Source: Thermodesulfobacteriota bacterium
GTDB taxonomy: Bacteria; Desulfobacterota_D; UBA1144; Nemesobacterales; UBA2774
Assembly (NCBI GenBank): GCA_039028315.1
Contig: JBCCIH010000161.1
Span: 1-5,706 of the forward strand
Length of the DNA stretch: 5,706 nt
Direction: 5' to 3'
Below are positions 1-5,174 of this stretch, piece after piece (positions within the stretch are counted from its first letter, which is position 1; each line of letters begins with the position of its first letter). A program made the position numbers and the translations under genes. The notes under the pieces were generated by a model that was not told the DNA's origin, did no database searches, and saw only the letters and a list, made by a program, of their open reading frames with translations.

Positions 1-630
1 AAAGAGCTTGGCGTGAGCGTTAGGTATCTTCATTCTGACATAGATACGCTTGAGAGAATTGGAATCATAAGGGACCTTAGGCTCGGCAAATTTGATGTGC
101 TTGTCGGGATCAACCTTTTGCGTGAGGGATTAGATATACCAGAGGTGTCTCTGGTCGCAATTTTAGATGCCGATAAAGAGGGGTATCTTAGATCAGAGAC
201 CTCGCTTATTCAGATATTCGGAAGAGCGGCTAGAAACGTTGACGGCAAGGTAATACTTTATGCCGACCGCATTACGGGCTCTATGCAAAAAGCCATATCG
301 GAGACCGATAGAAGAAGAAAAATTCAAAAGGCCTATAATAAAGAACATGGCATCACCCCTGTCAGCATTAAAAAATCCGTCACGGACATACTTTCCACAA
401 TATATGAATCTGACTACTACACCGTGCCGCTTGAGGAAGAGGAAAAAGATATTGATATTGCTCCGGACAAAATTGCCCAGACAATTAATACGCTAAACAA
501 AGAGATGAAAGAGGCCGCTAAAAATTTAGAATACGAAACTGCCGCCAAAAAAAGAGACCGGATTAAAAAACTAAGAGAACTTGAGGTTCAGTATTTAGGA
601 AATGAGGACAAGGGCTCGCAAATTAAATAA
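1..630 (+). CDS. uvrB: UvrABC excinuclease subunit B, C-terminal part (5' end outside window)
   Basis: UvrB is the damage-verifying helicase-like ATPase of nucleotide excision repair. It is loaded by UvrA and recruits UvrC for dual incision. The frame is open from base 1 (KELG...), so the gene starts upstream, and the GTG at 13 is an internal codon. About 209 residues are visible, roughly the last third of a protein usually near 660-670 aa. Visible in order: helicase motif IV (YLHSDIDT), motif V (GINLLREGLDIPE), and motif VI as QIFGRAARN, where QTIGRAARN is usual; the Q and GRAARN are kept. The hinge to the end follows (KAYNKEHGITP). Last is a C-terminal UVR coiled-coil motif (NLEYETAAKKRDRIKKL), which binds the matching UVR domain of UvrC. 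It ends in TAA at 628-630. The family call is essentially certain. No terminator follows before the convergent uvrC. Confidence 0.97.
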   Translation, partial: KELGVSVRYLHSDIDTLERIGIIRDLRLGKFDVLVGINLLREGLDIPEVSLVAILDADKEGYLRSETSLIQIFGRAARNVDGKVILYADRITGSMQKAISETDRRRKIQKAYNKEHGITPVSIKKSVTDILSTIYESDYYTVPLEEEEKDIDIAPDKIAQTINTLNKEMKEAAKNLEYETAAKKRDRIKKLRELEVQYLGNEDKGSQIK

Positions 631-636
631 TTACCT

Positions 637-2454
637 CTAAGTAGATAGATGCTTTTTTAGATCTTCTGCGAGTTTCTTATTAAAGCCTGAAAGAGACTCT
701 ATCTCTGAAACCGCGGCTTCTCTTATTTTCGATATTGAGCCAAAGTGTTTAATCAAAACCTTTTTACGCTTAGTGCCTATTCCCGGTATAGAGTCCAGCT
801 CTGAAGTGAGCGCTTTTTTCCCGCGTAGGCTTTTATGATAAGTGATCGCAAACCTGTGGGCTTCGTCTCTTATTCTCATTAAGAGAAAAAGAGCTTCTGA
901 ATTTTTTGAAAAAATAATGGGATTTTTTCTGCCGTGTATATAAATCTTATCGCTCTCCCCCTCTTTTCTACCCTTAGCGATTGAAGCGAGATCAACTTTG
1001 TCTAAATATGAGAGCTCCTGAAGAACGTTCTGCGCTATGTTGAGTTGGCCCTTTCCGCCGTCTATTAAAATGAGATCGGGCACTTCCCAGCCTTGCTGAT
1101 CGGCCCTTGCCAGCCTTCTACTAAGAACCTCGTGCATGCTGGCATAGTCGTTTGGCCCTTTTACATTTTTTATTTTATAACGCTTATAACCGTCTTTAGC
1201 AGGCTGGCCGTTTTCAAATTTTACCAAGGAAGCTACCGTAGTAGAGCCCTGTATGTTAGAGATATCAAAACACTCTATTGAAGCGGGTAGTGTTTTGAGA
1301 TGTAGTGAGGATTTTATTCTCTCTAAAATGTCGACCCCTTTTAATTCATCAGAGTATTTTCTCTGAAAGCTCTCTAGCGAGTTTCTATTTGCAAGCTCTA
1401 CTTCTTTTAACTTATCGCCTCTTTGCGGGGAGTAAAGACGAACTTTGTAACCCTGTTTTTCTGAGAGCCATGATGCAATATCTGAAGACCTGTTAATACT
1501 AAGCGGAACAGTAATCTCTTTTGGAACAAACCTGTTTCCGCCGTAGAACTGAGATAAAAATTCTTCTAATATCTCTTCGTCCTCCACAAGAGCATTATTA
1601 AATGAGTACGAAGATCTGTCTACCAAGCTCCCGCCTCTGAAAAACAAAACGGAAAACTCGGCCCTCTGCCCTTCCCTATAAAAGCCAACGACATCTTTAT
1701 CTTTGGTGCTCGGAGTGACAAACATCTGGGCATCCATATTTTTCTCTAAAAGCCTGATCTGATCCCTGAAGCTAGCTGCGTCCTCGTACCTTGTTTCATC
1801 AGACGCTTTTTCCATACTGTCCTTTAGAAGTTTGATGATCTGTTTTTTCTCTCCTCTTAAAAACATACGCACCTGATCCACCACTTCCCCGTAGCCTTCT
1901 TCTCCTGACTTTCCAGCACATGGGCCCAAACATAATCCCATGTAGTAGTTAAGACAGGGCCTTGAAGCATGGCGCCTGAATTTTTCATCTGTACAATCTC
2001 TTAGAGGAAAAATTTTATGGATCAACCTCTTTGCTTTTTTAAGAGCATCGGCCGAGGCAAACGGGCCGTAATATATGGCTCCGTCTTTTAATACTCTTCT
2101 CGTAAGCGATAGTCTTGGGAAATTTTCTTTTGGGTCTAGTCTAAGCGAGAGATAATTTTTGTCGTCTCTCAGCCTTATGTTGTAGCGAGGCTTTTTTTGT
2201 TTTATTAGAGAATTTTCTAAAACTAGCGCCTCTCTCTCATTTCTAGATACAAAGTAGTCTATGTCGGCGGCTTCTCTCATTAAATACTGAATCTGTGGGC
2301 GCTGCGCTATATCTGTTTCGTTTAAGTATGAGAGTAATCTGCTTCTAAGGTTTTTGGCTTTCCCTATATATATAGTCCGACCCTTTTTGTCCTTTAACAG
2401 ATATACTCCAGTGGACTGCGGGATTGATTTAACCTTTTCTTTATCGAGGATCAT
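637..2454 (-). CDS. uvrC: UvrABC excinuclease subunit C
   Basis: UvrC makes the 3' and 5' incisions around a lesion held by UvrB. At 605 aa it is full length for the family. Domains in order: N-terminal GIY-YIG nuclease (GVY at 16-18, YIG at 29-31, with Y29, R39 and E80 in the expected catalytic places); a four-cysteine cluster C154, C167, C175, C179, matching the Fe-S cluster spacing known in UvrC; a UVR domain near 206-240 (RYEDAASFRDQI); an RNase H-like C-terminal nuclease with FDISN (D397), IDGGKGQL (D465) and EAHRFA (H533) forming the DDH triad; and tandem helix-hairpin-helix at about 551-603 (IPGIGTKRKKVL, LSGFNKKLAEDL). The ATG at 2454 fits the usual N-terminus, but no Shine-Dalgarno sequence precedes it; the leader is AT-rich with a small palindrome. 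The gene lies 49 bp after the SRPBCC gene on the same strand and converges on uvrB. All key residues are present, so it should be functional. Confidence 0.98.
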   Translation of the reverse strand: MILDKEKVKSIPQSTGVYLLKDKKGRTIYIGKAKNLRSRLLSYLNETDIAQRPQIQYLMREAADIDYFVSRNEREALVLENSLIKQKKPRYNIRLRDDKNYLSLRLDPKENFPRLSLTRRVLKDGAIYYGPFASADALKKAKRLIHKIFPLRDCTDEKFRRHASRPCLNYYMGLCLGPCAGKSGEEGYGEVVDQVRMFLRGEKKQIIKLLKDSMEKASDETRYEDAASFRDQIRLLEKNMDAQMFVTPSTKDKDVVGFYREGQRAEFSVLFFRGGSLVDRSSYSFNNALVEDEEILEEFLSQFYGGNRFVPKEITVPLSINRSSDIASWLSEKQGYKVRLYSPQRGDKLKEVELANRNSLESFQRKYSDELKGVDILERIKSSLHLKTLPASIECFDISNIQGSTTVASLVKFENGQPAKDGYKRYKIKNVKGPNDYASMHEVLSRRLARADQQGWEVPDLILIDGGKGQLNIAQNVLQELSYLDKVDLASIAKGRKEGESDKIYIHGRKNPIIFSKNSEALFLLMRIRDEAHRFAITYHKSLRGKKALTSELDSIPGIGTKRKKVLIKHFGSISKIREAAVSEIESLSGFNKKLAEDLKKHLST

Positions 2455-2467
2455 TTATATAAATTAA

Positions 2468-2481
2468 AGGATATTTATCCT
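2468..2481. repeat. Short perfect inverted repeat upstream of uvrC
   Basis: AGGATA-TT-TATCCT, a 6-bp perfect inverted repeat with a 2-bp centre, lies 14-27 bases ahead of the uvrC start codon. No T tract follows on either strand, so it is not a terminator. It could be a small operator or could hide the only purine-rich sequence in the uvrC leader, but an AT-rich palindrome of this size may be chance. Confidence 0.3.
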
Positions 2482-2503
2482 CAGGCAACTATATGGACAG
2501 GGT

Positions 2504-3037
2504 TTAAGATTGTTGTTCTACCGTGCTTTTCAAATTTTCTAATCCTTTCTCGAACATTTGCCCCACCATAGAATCCATCATCAAAACAAAATATCCTCCT
2601 ATGACAGGAGCGTCCATATCTCCCGTCATTGTCCATGTGACATTTGTTTCTCCATCCTCCAAAGGGTCGTAGGTGATTGCACTTTTTGATACATATGCTC
2701 CTCCATCAAAAACAAGATCATACTCCACTCCTTTTGTTTGAGAGTCCTTTATAAAAGTTAACGCGCCATCACCGCTATCACCTGTCCATGACTGGCTTGC
2801 GCCTATCCCGCTTGTTTTCTCTCCGGGGGTTATCACTATTGATGGGTCAGCTTGCCTCCAAGGCTCCCACTTGTTCCAATTGCTCAAATTTCCTACATAT
2901 TTATGTATCTCAGCCGGTGCTGCATCTATGGTTATCGATCTTTCTATATTATAATTTGTTGGTAGAAATAGCCCTATCACTACAACCACTACTATAAGCA
3001 CTATTAATACCGAAAATATCGTTTTTAATAATTTCAT
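2504..3037 (-). CDS. SRPBCC (START/polyketide cyclase-like) family protein with N-terminal membrane anchor
   Basis: This 177-residue protein opens with a hydrophobic helix at about 5-25 (a long run of V, I and L after MKLLK), consistent with a signal anchor or uncleaved signal peptide. A single SRPBCC/Bet v1-like domain fills the rest. Typical signs are the strand after the anchor (NIERSITIDAAPAEIHKYV), the conserved LSNWNKWEPW segment at about 51-60, a middle beta-rich part, TNVTWTMTGDM at about 131-141, and a C-terminal helix (MVGQMFEKGLENLKSTVE). The family forms a hydrophobic ligand-binding pocket; the ligand cannot be told from sequence and no catalytic activity is implied. The ATG at 3037 has a strong purine-rich site (AGGGGGG, complement of 3043-3049) 5 nt upstream. 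The gene starts 27 bp after the winged-helix gene stop and ends 49 bp before uvrC, so co-transcription is possible, but no functional link to either neighbour is evident. Confidence 0.85.
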   Translation of the reverse strand: MKLLKTIFSVLIVLIVVVVVIGLFLPTNYNIERSITIDAAPAEIHKYVGNLSNWNKWEPWRQADPSIVITPGEKTSGIGASQSWTGDSGDGALTFIKDSQTKGVEYDLVFDGGAYVSKSAITYDPLEDGETNVTWTMTGDMDAPVIGGYFVLMMDSMVGQMFEKGLENLKSTVEQQS

Positions 3038-3064
3038 GATAACCCCCCTGCCCTATTGTAATAT

Positions 3065-4090
3065 TTAATCCTTATTGTTCTTCCATATCTGTTTTAAATG
3101 GGTTAGATATGTATCAGTAATATCATTACCTATATCATTTATGATAGTTCTAAATTCTGTTAGGTGTTTGTTTCTTTTATTTTCTTTCAAAATTCCCAAT
3201 ATAAATGCTGCTTCTATAGTTTGTATTTTTATATCTTGTATATTTTGATAAAATTTCTCTGCTTTTTGGTCCCATTTCTTACCTGTGTACTTATTATAAA
3301 GTTCTTGTATGTTTTTCTTATTATTTACCGTTGTATCTACCATACTATTTACCGCACTATTTACTTTACTAACTATCGCACTATTGCTGGATATTACTTT
3401 TTTTGTAGTTATGTCTATTTCCAATTTGTCTTTTTTTCTATTTTCTAGGATTTCATCTGGCATGTGGACTATCATTTTCCTACCATATATACCTAAAGAT
3501 GGTTCTATGATACTTATGCTTAATTTTTCTTCCAGATTGTGTATGGTGTTCCTTACAGTTTTGTCCGAAAGACCTGTTTTTTCCTTGAGCTGTTTTAAAC
3601 CAAAGCGAAGTTCTTGGGTTTTTTTGCTCTCACATTCATCCCTCATAGCCCAGTAAACTTTTTTCTCTGAATTAGTGTGCGAATCATCTAAAATTTGACG
3701 CTTATTTTGTCTATTTTGAGACTTTGAAGGGGAGGGCTTTTTTTCTTTATTTGGTACATCAGTAGGTACCGCAGTATCTACCACTGTCTCTATCGGTATA
3801 TTTACCGCAGTATCTTTTGCTATATCTACCGAAGTAGCAACATTCTCTGAAGAGGCTCTAAGATCGTCTTTATCTACACTGGTAATTACCGCGGTATTTT
3901 TATTGTCTTCTGTGATACTACGGTCCTTCTTAAAGTCGTCAAAGTATTTAGTCGCTACTTTATGCGCATTTACAGGGCTAGAGCGCTTCTGCATAGATTC
4001 GAGCATACTGGACAAACGCCCTTTATTTGAAGGCTTTTTAGCCTTCTTAGGACGCTTCGCTGATATATTTTCTTCCTTCTTTTTGCTCAT
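3065..4090 (-). CDS. Winged-helix DNA-binding protein with in-gene repeats, partner of ParA (replication/partition adaptor candidate)
   Basis: I do not recognise a named family for the whole 341-residue protein. Visible parts: a lysine-rich N-terminus (1-25) with KGRLSSML at 23-30, faintly like the ParA-contacting N-terminus of ParB; a linker with degenerate tetrapeptides of the type (N/D)(T/S)xV at 65-112; a winged-helix domain at about 143-212 (LKQLKEKTGLSDKTVRNTIHNLEEK is the helix-turn-helix, GIYGRKMIVHMP the wing); a second tetrapeptide run at 236-255; and a helical C-terminal domain from 261 starting LYNKYTGKKW. That domain ends in Y328-x3-L332-x3-W336, close to the YxxxIxxxW signature of DnaD-type replication proteins. 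The ATG at 4090 has AAGG 9 nt upstream and lies 44 bp inside parA, so translation is probably coupled. It occupies the position where parB normally sits, yet no ParB nuclease-like motif is present. Base composition is notably AT-rich (18 of 60 bases G or C at 3301-3360). The role in segregation or replication is inferred. Confidence 0.75.
   Translation of the reverse strand: MSKKKEENISAKRPKKAKKPSNKGRLSSMLESMQKRSSPVNAHKVATKYFDDFKKDRSITEDNKNTAVITSVDKDDLRASSENVATSVDIAKDTAVNIPIETVVDTAVPTDVPNKEKKPSPSKSQNRQNKRQILDDSHTNSEKKVYWAMRDECESKKTQELRFGLKQLKEKTGLSDKTVRNTIHNLEEKLSISIIEPSLGIYGRKMIVHMPDEILENRKKDKLEIDITTKKVISSNSAIVSKVNSAVNSMVDTTVNNKKNIQELYNKYTGKKWDQKAEKFYQNIQDIKIQTIEAAFILGILKENKRNKHLTEFRTIINDIGNDITDTYLTHLKQIWKNNKD
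3326..3385. repeat. 12-bp-phased array B inside the winged-helix gene (5 units)
   Basis: Five elements begin at exactly 12-bp steps: TACCGTTGTA (3326), TACCATACTA (3338), TACCGCACTA (3350), TACTTTACTA (3362) and TATCGCACTA (3374), each followed by a 2-bp spacer, mostly TT or TC. On the coding (minus) strand they encode the tetrapeptides DTTV, NSMV, NSAV, VSKV and NSAI. The array lies just downstream of the winged-helix coding part. Units are less well conserved than in array A. They could be binding sites for the encoded protein, or simply a repetitive peptide linker. Confidence 0.7.
3755..3898. repeat. 12-bp-phased array A of TACCGCGGTA-like elements inside the winged-helix gene
   Basis: Units start at 3755 (TACATCAGTA), 3767 (TACCGCAGTA), 3779 (TACCACTGTC), 3791 (TATCGGTATA), 3803 (TACCGCAGTA), 3815 (degenerate) and 3827 (TACCGAAGTA). 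After a gap of three units they resume at 3875 (TACACTGGTA) and 3887 (TACCGCGGTA, a perfect palindrome). The gap is 48 bp, so the 12-bp phase is kept across it. The coding strand gives NTAV, ITSV, ATSV, DTAV, ETVV, DTAV and PTDV. The near-palindromic core and the fixed phase look like iterons as well as a peptide repeat. Confidence 0.75.
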
Positions 4091-4856
4091 TCTTATAAAC
4101 CTTTATCACAGCTCTTGCTAGCTTTCTATAATCCTTTGCGCCAGCGCTTTCAGAATCATATTCAAGTATGTGTTTACCGTATCCACTGGCCTCTCTAAGT
4201 TTAACATTATTATGTATGGGAGAGAAAGTATTTGGTTTAAATTTTTGATTAATTGCTCTTAAAACAGTCTTACTAATTGTTGTTAATTTATCATGCATCG
4301 TAGGAAGACCGTAAGGCACGATAGGAAAATCTTCTCTAGACGAAAAAATTTCAAATAAAGTTTCGTCGATCATGTTTACAGCATCTAGAGCCATCGGTTG
4401 GGTCTGAATAACAATTATCACATCATCAGCTGCAAAAAACGCGTTTATAGACAAAGTCGCAAGGGAAGGGGGGCAGTCTATCAAAACAAAGTCAAAATCA
4501 CCCTCTAGCTTGCTTATTGCCTTTCTAAGCCTATGATCTTTTTCTATAAGCACAGACATGCTGAGGTCAGCCCTACTCATAGCTAGGTTTGCGGGAATTA
4601 AGTACAGTCCTTGGGTCTCATGTTCAACCACCATATCGTTGATATCTATTTTGTTGGTAGAATCGGTAAGAAGATCGTTAATTGTCTGGTCAAAATCGTT
4701 TGGATTAAATCCCAGATGAGAAGTTGCGTTTCCTTGTGGGTCAAGATCTATAATTAAAACCCTAAGCCCTTTCTCGGCCAGGCAAGCGGCCAGGTTAACC
4801 GTTGTGGTTGTCTTCCCCACGCCGCCCTTGTGGTTTGCAATGGCAATTACTTTCAA
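4047..4856 (-). CDS. parA: ParA/Soj-family partition ATPase
   Basis: ParA ATPases bind DNA non-specifically as ATP dimers and move partition complexes along the nucleoid. This 269-residue protein has the deviant Walker A motif KGGVGKTT at 10-17 with signature K10 and K15, the DLDPQGNAT motif at 37-45, Walker B-like LIDCPPS at 125-131, and the typical C-terminal stretch with REASGYGKHI and SAGAKDYRKLA. There is no N-terminal helix-turn-helix extension, so it is the short chromosomal Soj-like type, also found on many plasmids. The start is TTG at 4854-4856, the only start that gives the standard MKVIAIANHKGG N-terminus; no in-frame ATG lies between it and the upstream stop. GGGAG lies 11 nt upstream. 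The gene overlaps the following winged-helix gene by 44 bp. A parB would be expected there, so the neighbour is the probable partner. The family call is secure; the cargo (chromosome, plasmid or integrated element) is unknown. Confidence 0.95.
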   Translation of the reverse strand: MKVIAIANHKGGVGKTTTTVNLAACLAEKGLRVLIIDLDPQGNATSHLGFNPNDFDQTINDLLTDSTNKIDINDMVVEHETQGLYLIPANLAMSRADLSMSVLIEKDHRLRKAISKLEGDFDFVLIDCPPSLATLSINAFFAADDVIIVIQTQPMALDAVNMIDETLFEIFSSREDFPIVPYGLPTMHDKLTTISKTVLRAINQKFKPNTFSPIHNNVKLREASGYGKHILEYDSESAGAKDYRKLARAVIKVYKNEQKEGRKYISEAS

Positions 4857-4867
4857 CTCAATAAACG

Positions 4868-4872
4868 CTCCC
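4868..4872 (-). promoter_or_regulatory. Ribosome binding site of parA (GGGAG) supporting the TTG start
   Basis: The minus strand reads GGGAG here, 11 nt before the TTG start codon. The spacing is on the long side. An ATT at 4860-4862 would sit at 5-nt spacing but is a very rare initiator, so TTG is preferred. Confidence 0.6.
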
Positions 4873-4879
4873 TGTAAAT

Positions 4880-4908
4880 GTTATATCAATTAAATGGATT
4901 TATATCAA
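4880..4908 (-). promoter_or_regulatory. Predicted sigma70-type promoter for the parA operon
   Basis: On the minus strand TTGATA (-35, 4903-4908) is followed by a 17-bp spacer and TATAAC (-10, 4880-4885), each one base off consensus. The predicted start near 4873 leaves a leader of only about 17 nt, with the ribosome binding site at its very 5' end. An alternative weaker pair, TTGATC (4930-4935) and TATCTT (4907-4912), also with 17-bp spacing, would give a longer leader. Confidence 0.55.
4881..4908. repeat. Direct repeat TTATATCAA x2 overlapping the parA promoter
   Basis: TTATATCAA occurs at 4881-4889 and again at 4900-4908, 19 bp apart start to start. One copy covers the -35 element and the other overlaps the -10 element of the predicted parA promoter. 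Placement fits an operator for autoregulation by ParA or the winged-helix partner, as is common in partition operons. The region is AT-rich, so coincidence is possible. Confidence 0.4.
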
Positions 4909-4962
4909 GATAAAACTATTCGAAATAAAGATCAAACGGCGGGTGAAAATTGGAGATAAAAA

Positions 4963-4990
4963 TTAACATTTTCTTAACATTGATTTAACA
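4963..4990. repeat. Three TTAACA boxes at exact 11-bp period (iterons or response-regulator boxes)
   Basis: TTAACA occurs identically at 4963-4968, 4974-4979 and 4985-4990 with 5-bp spacers (TTTTC, TTGAT). The first two copies extend to TTAACATT. The set ends 12 bp before the TATAAT of the rightward promoter. A TTAACA repeat with an 11-bp period is what OmpR/PhoB-class regulators bind (for example the PhoP box of Bacillus). The boxes could equally be iterons for the adjacent initiator-like protein. Confidence 0.6.
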
Positions 4991-5008
4991 CGGTAAAAAA
5001 CATATAAT
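4980..5008 (+). promoter_or_regulatory. Predicted rightward promoter toward the initiator-like gene
   Basis: TTGATT (-35, 4980-4985), a 17-bp spacer, and a perfect TATAAT (-10, 5003-5008) are seen on the plus strand. Transcription would start near 5015 and give a leader of about 160 nt before the GTG at 5175, running through the hairpin and the region opposed by the predicted antisense RNA. The -35 overlaps the third TTAACA box, so binding there could activate or repress. Confidence 0.6.
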
Positions 5009-5025
5009 AGATTTAGCTAGGACAT

Positions 5026-5071
5026 AAAAAAGCCGCCGAAGCTTTAGCGGTCAGCTTAAAACAACGGCGGC
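5026..5071 (-). terminator. Intrinsic terminator on the minus strand
   Basis: GCCGCCG (5032-5038) pairs with CGGCGGC (5065-5071). An inner stem AAGCT (5039-5043) / AGCTT (5053-5057) closes a 9-nt loop, leaving AAAACAA (5058-5064) as a bulge. On the minus strand the stem is followed directly by T6 (5031-5026), the layout of a Rho-independent terminator. The plus strand has no T tract, so there the same hairpin acts only as leader structure. Confidence 0.75.
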
Positions 5072-5077
5072 AACCGG

Positions 5078-5084
5078 AAGGTGG
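5078..5084 (+). promoter_or_regulatory. Shine-Dalgarno-like site of the first leader ORF
   Basis: AAGGTGG differs by one base from AAGGAGG and lies 10 nt before the ATG at 5095. It falls inside the stretch complementary to the predicted antisense RNA, so duplex formation would block it. Confidence 0.4.
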
Positions 5085-5094
5085 AACATTTCTA

Positions 5095-5124
5095 ATGATA
5101 CCCTTTCTCACTTTTAAATGTCAA
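5095..5124 (-). promoter_or_regulatory. Predicted promoter of the antisense RNA
   Basis: On the minus strand a perfect TTGACA (-35, 5119-5124) is followed by 18 bp and TATCAT (-10, 5095-5100, five of six consensus bases). It points leftward, away from the initiator-like gene. The only thing downstream before parA is the terminator at 5026-5071, so a short RNA is the expected product. Confidence 0.6.
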
Positions 5125-5133
5125 GCCTTTTGA
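5095..5133 (+). CDS. Candidate leader peptide 1 (12 codons)
   Basis: ATG at 5095 opens MIPFLTFKCQAF and stops at TGA 5131-5133. It has a Shine-Dalgarno-like AAGGTGG 10 nt upstream. The stop overlaps the ATG of a second short frame as TGATG (5131-5135), a classic arrangement for translational coupling. By analogy with the tap leader of R1-type plasmids, its translation could open the downstream initiator start. The ORF is very short, so it may be chance; the support is its position rather than its sequence. The minus-strand promoter of the antisense RNA is embedded in the same bases. Confidence 0.3.
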   Translation: MIPFLTFKCQAF

Positions 5134-5165
5134 TGTCCGAGCACAACAAACCGGAATATTGTTAG
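5133..5165 (+). CDS. Candidate leader peptide 2 (10 codons), stop inside the initiator's ribosome binding site
   Basis: ATG at 5133 shares its A with the TGA of leader 1 and opens MSEHNKPEYC, ending at TAG 5163-5165. That stop overlaps the AGGA (5164-5167) that serves the GTG at 5175. It has no Shine-Dalgarno sequence of its own, so it would depend on re-initiation after leader 1. Terminating ribosomes would then sit on the initiator's binding site. An in-frame upstream ATG at 5118 gives a 15-codon version. This is speculative, given the small size. Confidence 0.25.
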   Translation: MSEHNKPEYC

Positions 5166-5167
5166 GA
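5164..5167 (+). promoter_or_regulatory. Ribosome binding site (AGGA) for the GTG start at 5175
   Basis: AGGA sits 7 nt before the GTG at 5175, ideal spacing. The reading frame is closed by TAG at 5163-5165, so the GTG is the only plausible start with this site. Confidence 0.65.
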
Positions 5168-5174
5168 AATTGGT

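Larger units (their letters stand above)
5026..5089 (-). ncRNA. Predicted small antisense RNA opposing the initiator gene leader
   Basis: A minus-strand promoter (see 5095-5124) and an intrinsic terminator (5026-5071) enclose a unit of about 60-65 nt with no ORF of note. The RNA would begin near 5087-5089 (several purines on the minus strand) and end in the U6 tract. It has a short single-stranded 5' end (complement of about 5072-5089) and one large hairpin whose apical loop, 5044-5052, contains CUAA, a match to the YUNR loop motif seen in many antisense RNAs. It is fully complementary to the leader transcribed from the 4980-5008 promoter and covers the AAGGTGG sequence at 5078-5084. The size, position and polarity match counter-transcript RNAs that limit plasmid Rep synthesis. 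No family match is claimed, and expression is unproven. Confidence 0.5.

Noticed and set aside
13..15. GTG as the start of the uvrB frame
   Set aside because: The frame is open to base 1 and the residues before it continue UvrB domain 3; this is an internal valine codon.
260..496. Open frame on the plus strand inside uvrB
   Set aside because: It overlaps the conserved uvrB frame fully and gives a low-complexity product with no recognisable family; it is a frame shadow.
1234..1243. TACCGTAGTA within uvrC, like the array elements
   Set aside because: It is a single isolated copy encoding the conserved TTVAS segment of UvrC, with no 12-bp neighbours; a coincidence.
2475..2483. TTATCCTCA, one mismatch from a DnaA box
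   Set aside because: It is a single site, part of a small palindrome, with no cluster of DnaA boxes or origin features around it.
3164..3656. Two overlapping plus-strand open frames opposite the winged-helix gene, with hydrophobic translations
   Set aside because: They are antisense to a well-supported gene. The apparent membrane character comes from the AT-rich complement (Lys/Asn codons read as Phe/Leu), and no ribosome binding site was seen.
3755..3898. CRISPR or tandem microsatellite interpretation of the 12-bp array
   Set aside because: Units are too short, degenerate and kept in coding frame, with no spacer-like unique segments of CRISPR length.
5032..5071. Reading the leader hairpin as a plus-strand terminator or known riboswitch
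   Set aside because: No T tract follows on the plus strand, and I could not match the sequence to conserved cores of riboswitch classes I know. The T6 tract is on the minus strand.
5072..5156. Direct repeat AACCGGAA at 5072-5079 and 5149-5156
   Set aside because: There are only two 8-bp copies, 77 bp apart, with no clear relation to the promoters or start codons; probably chance.
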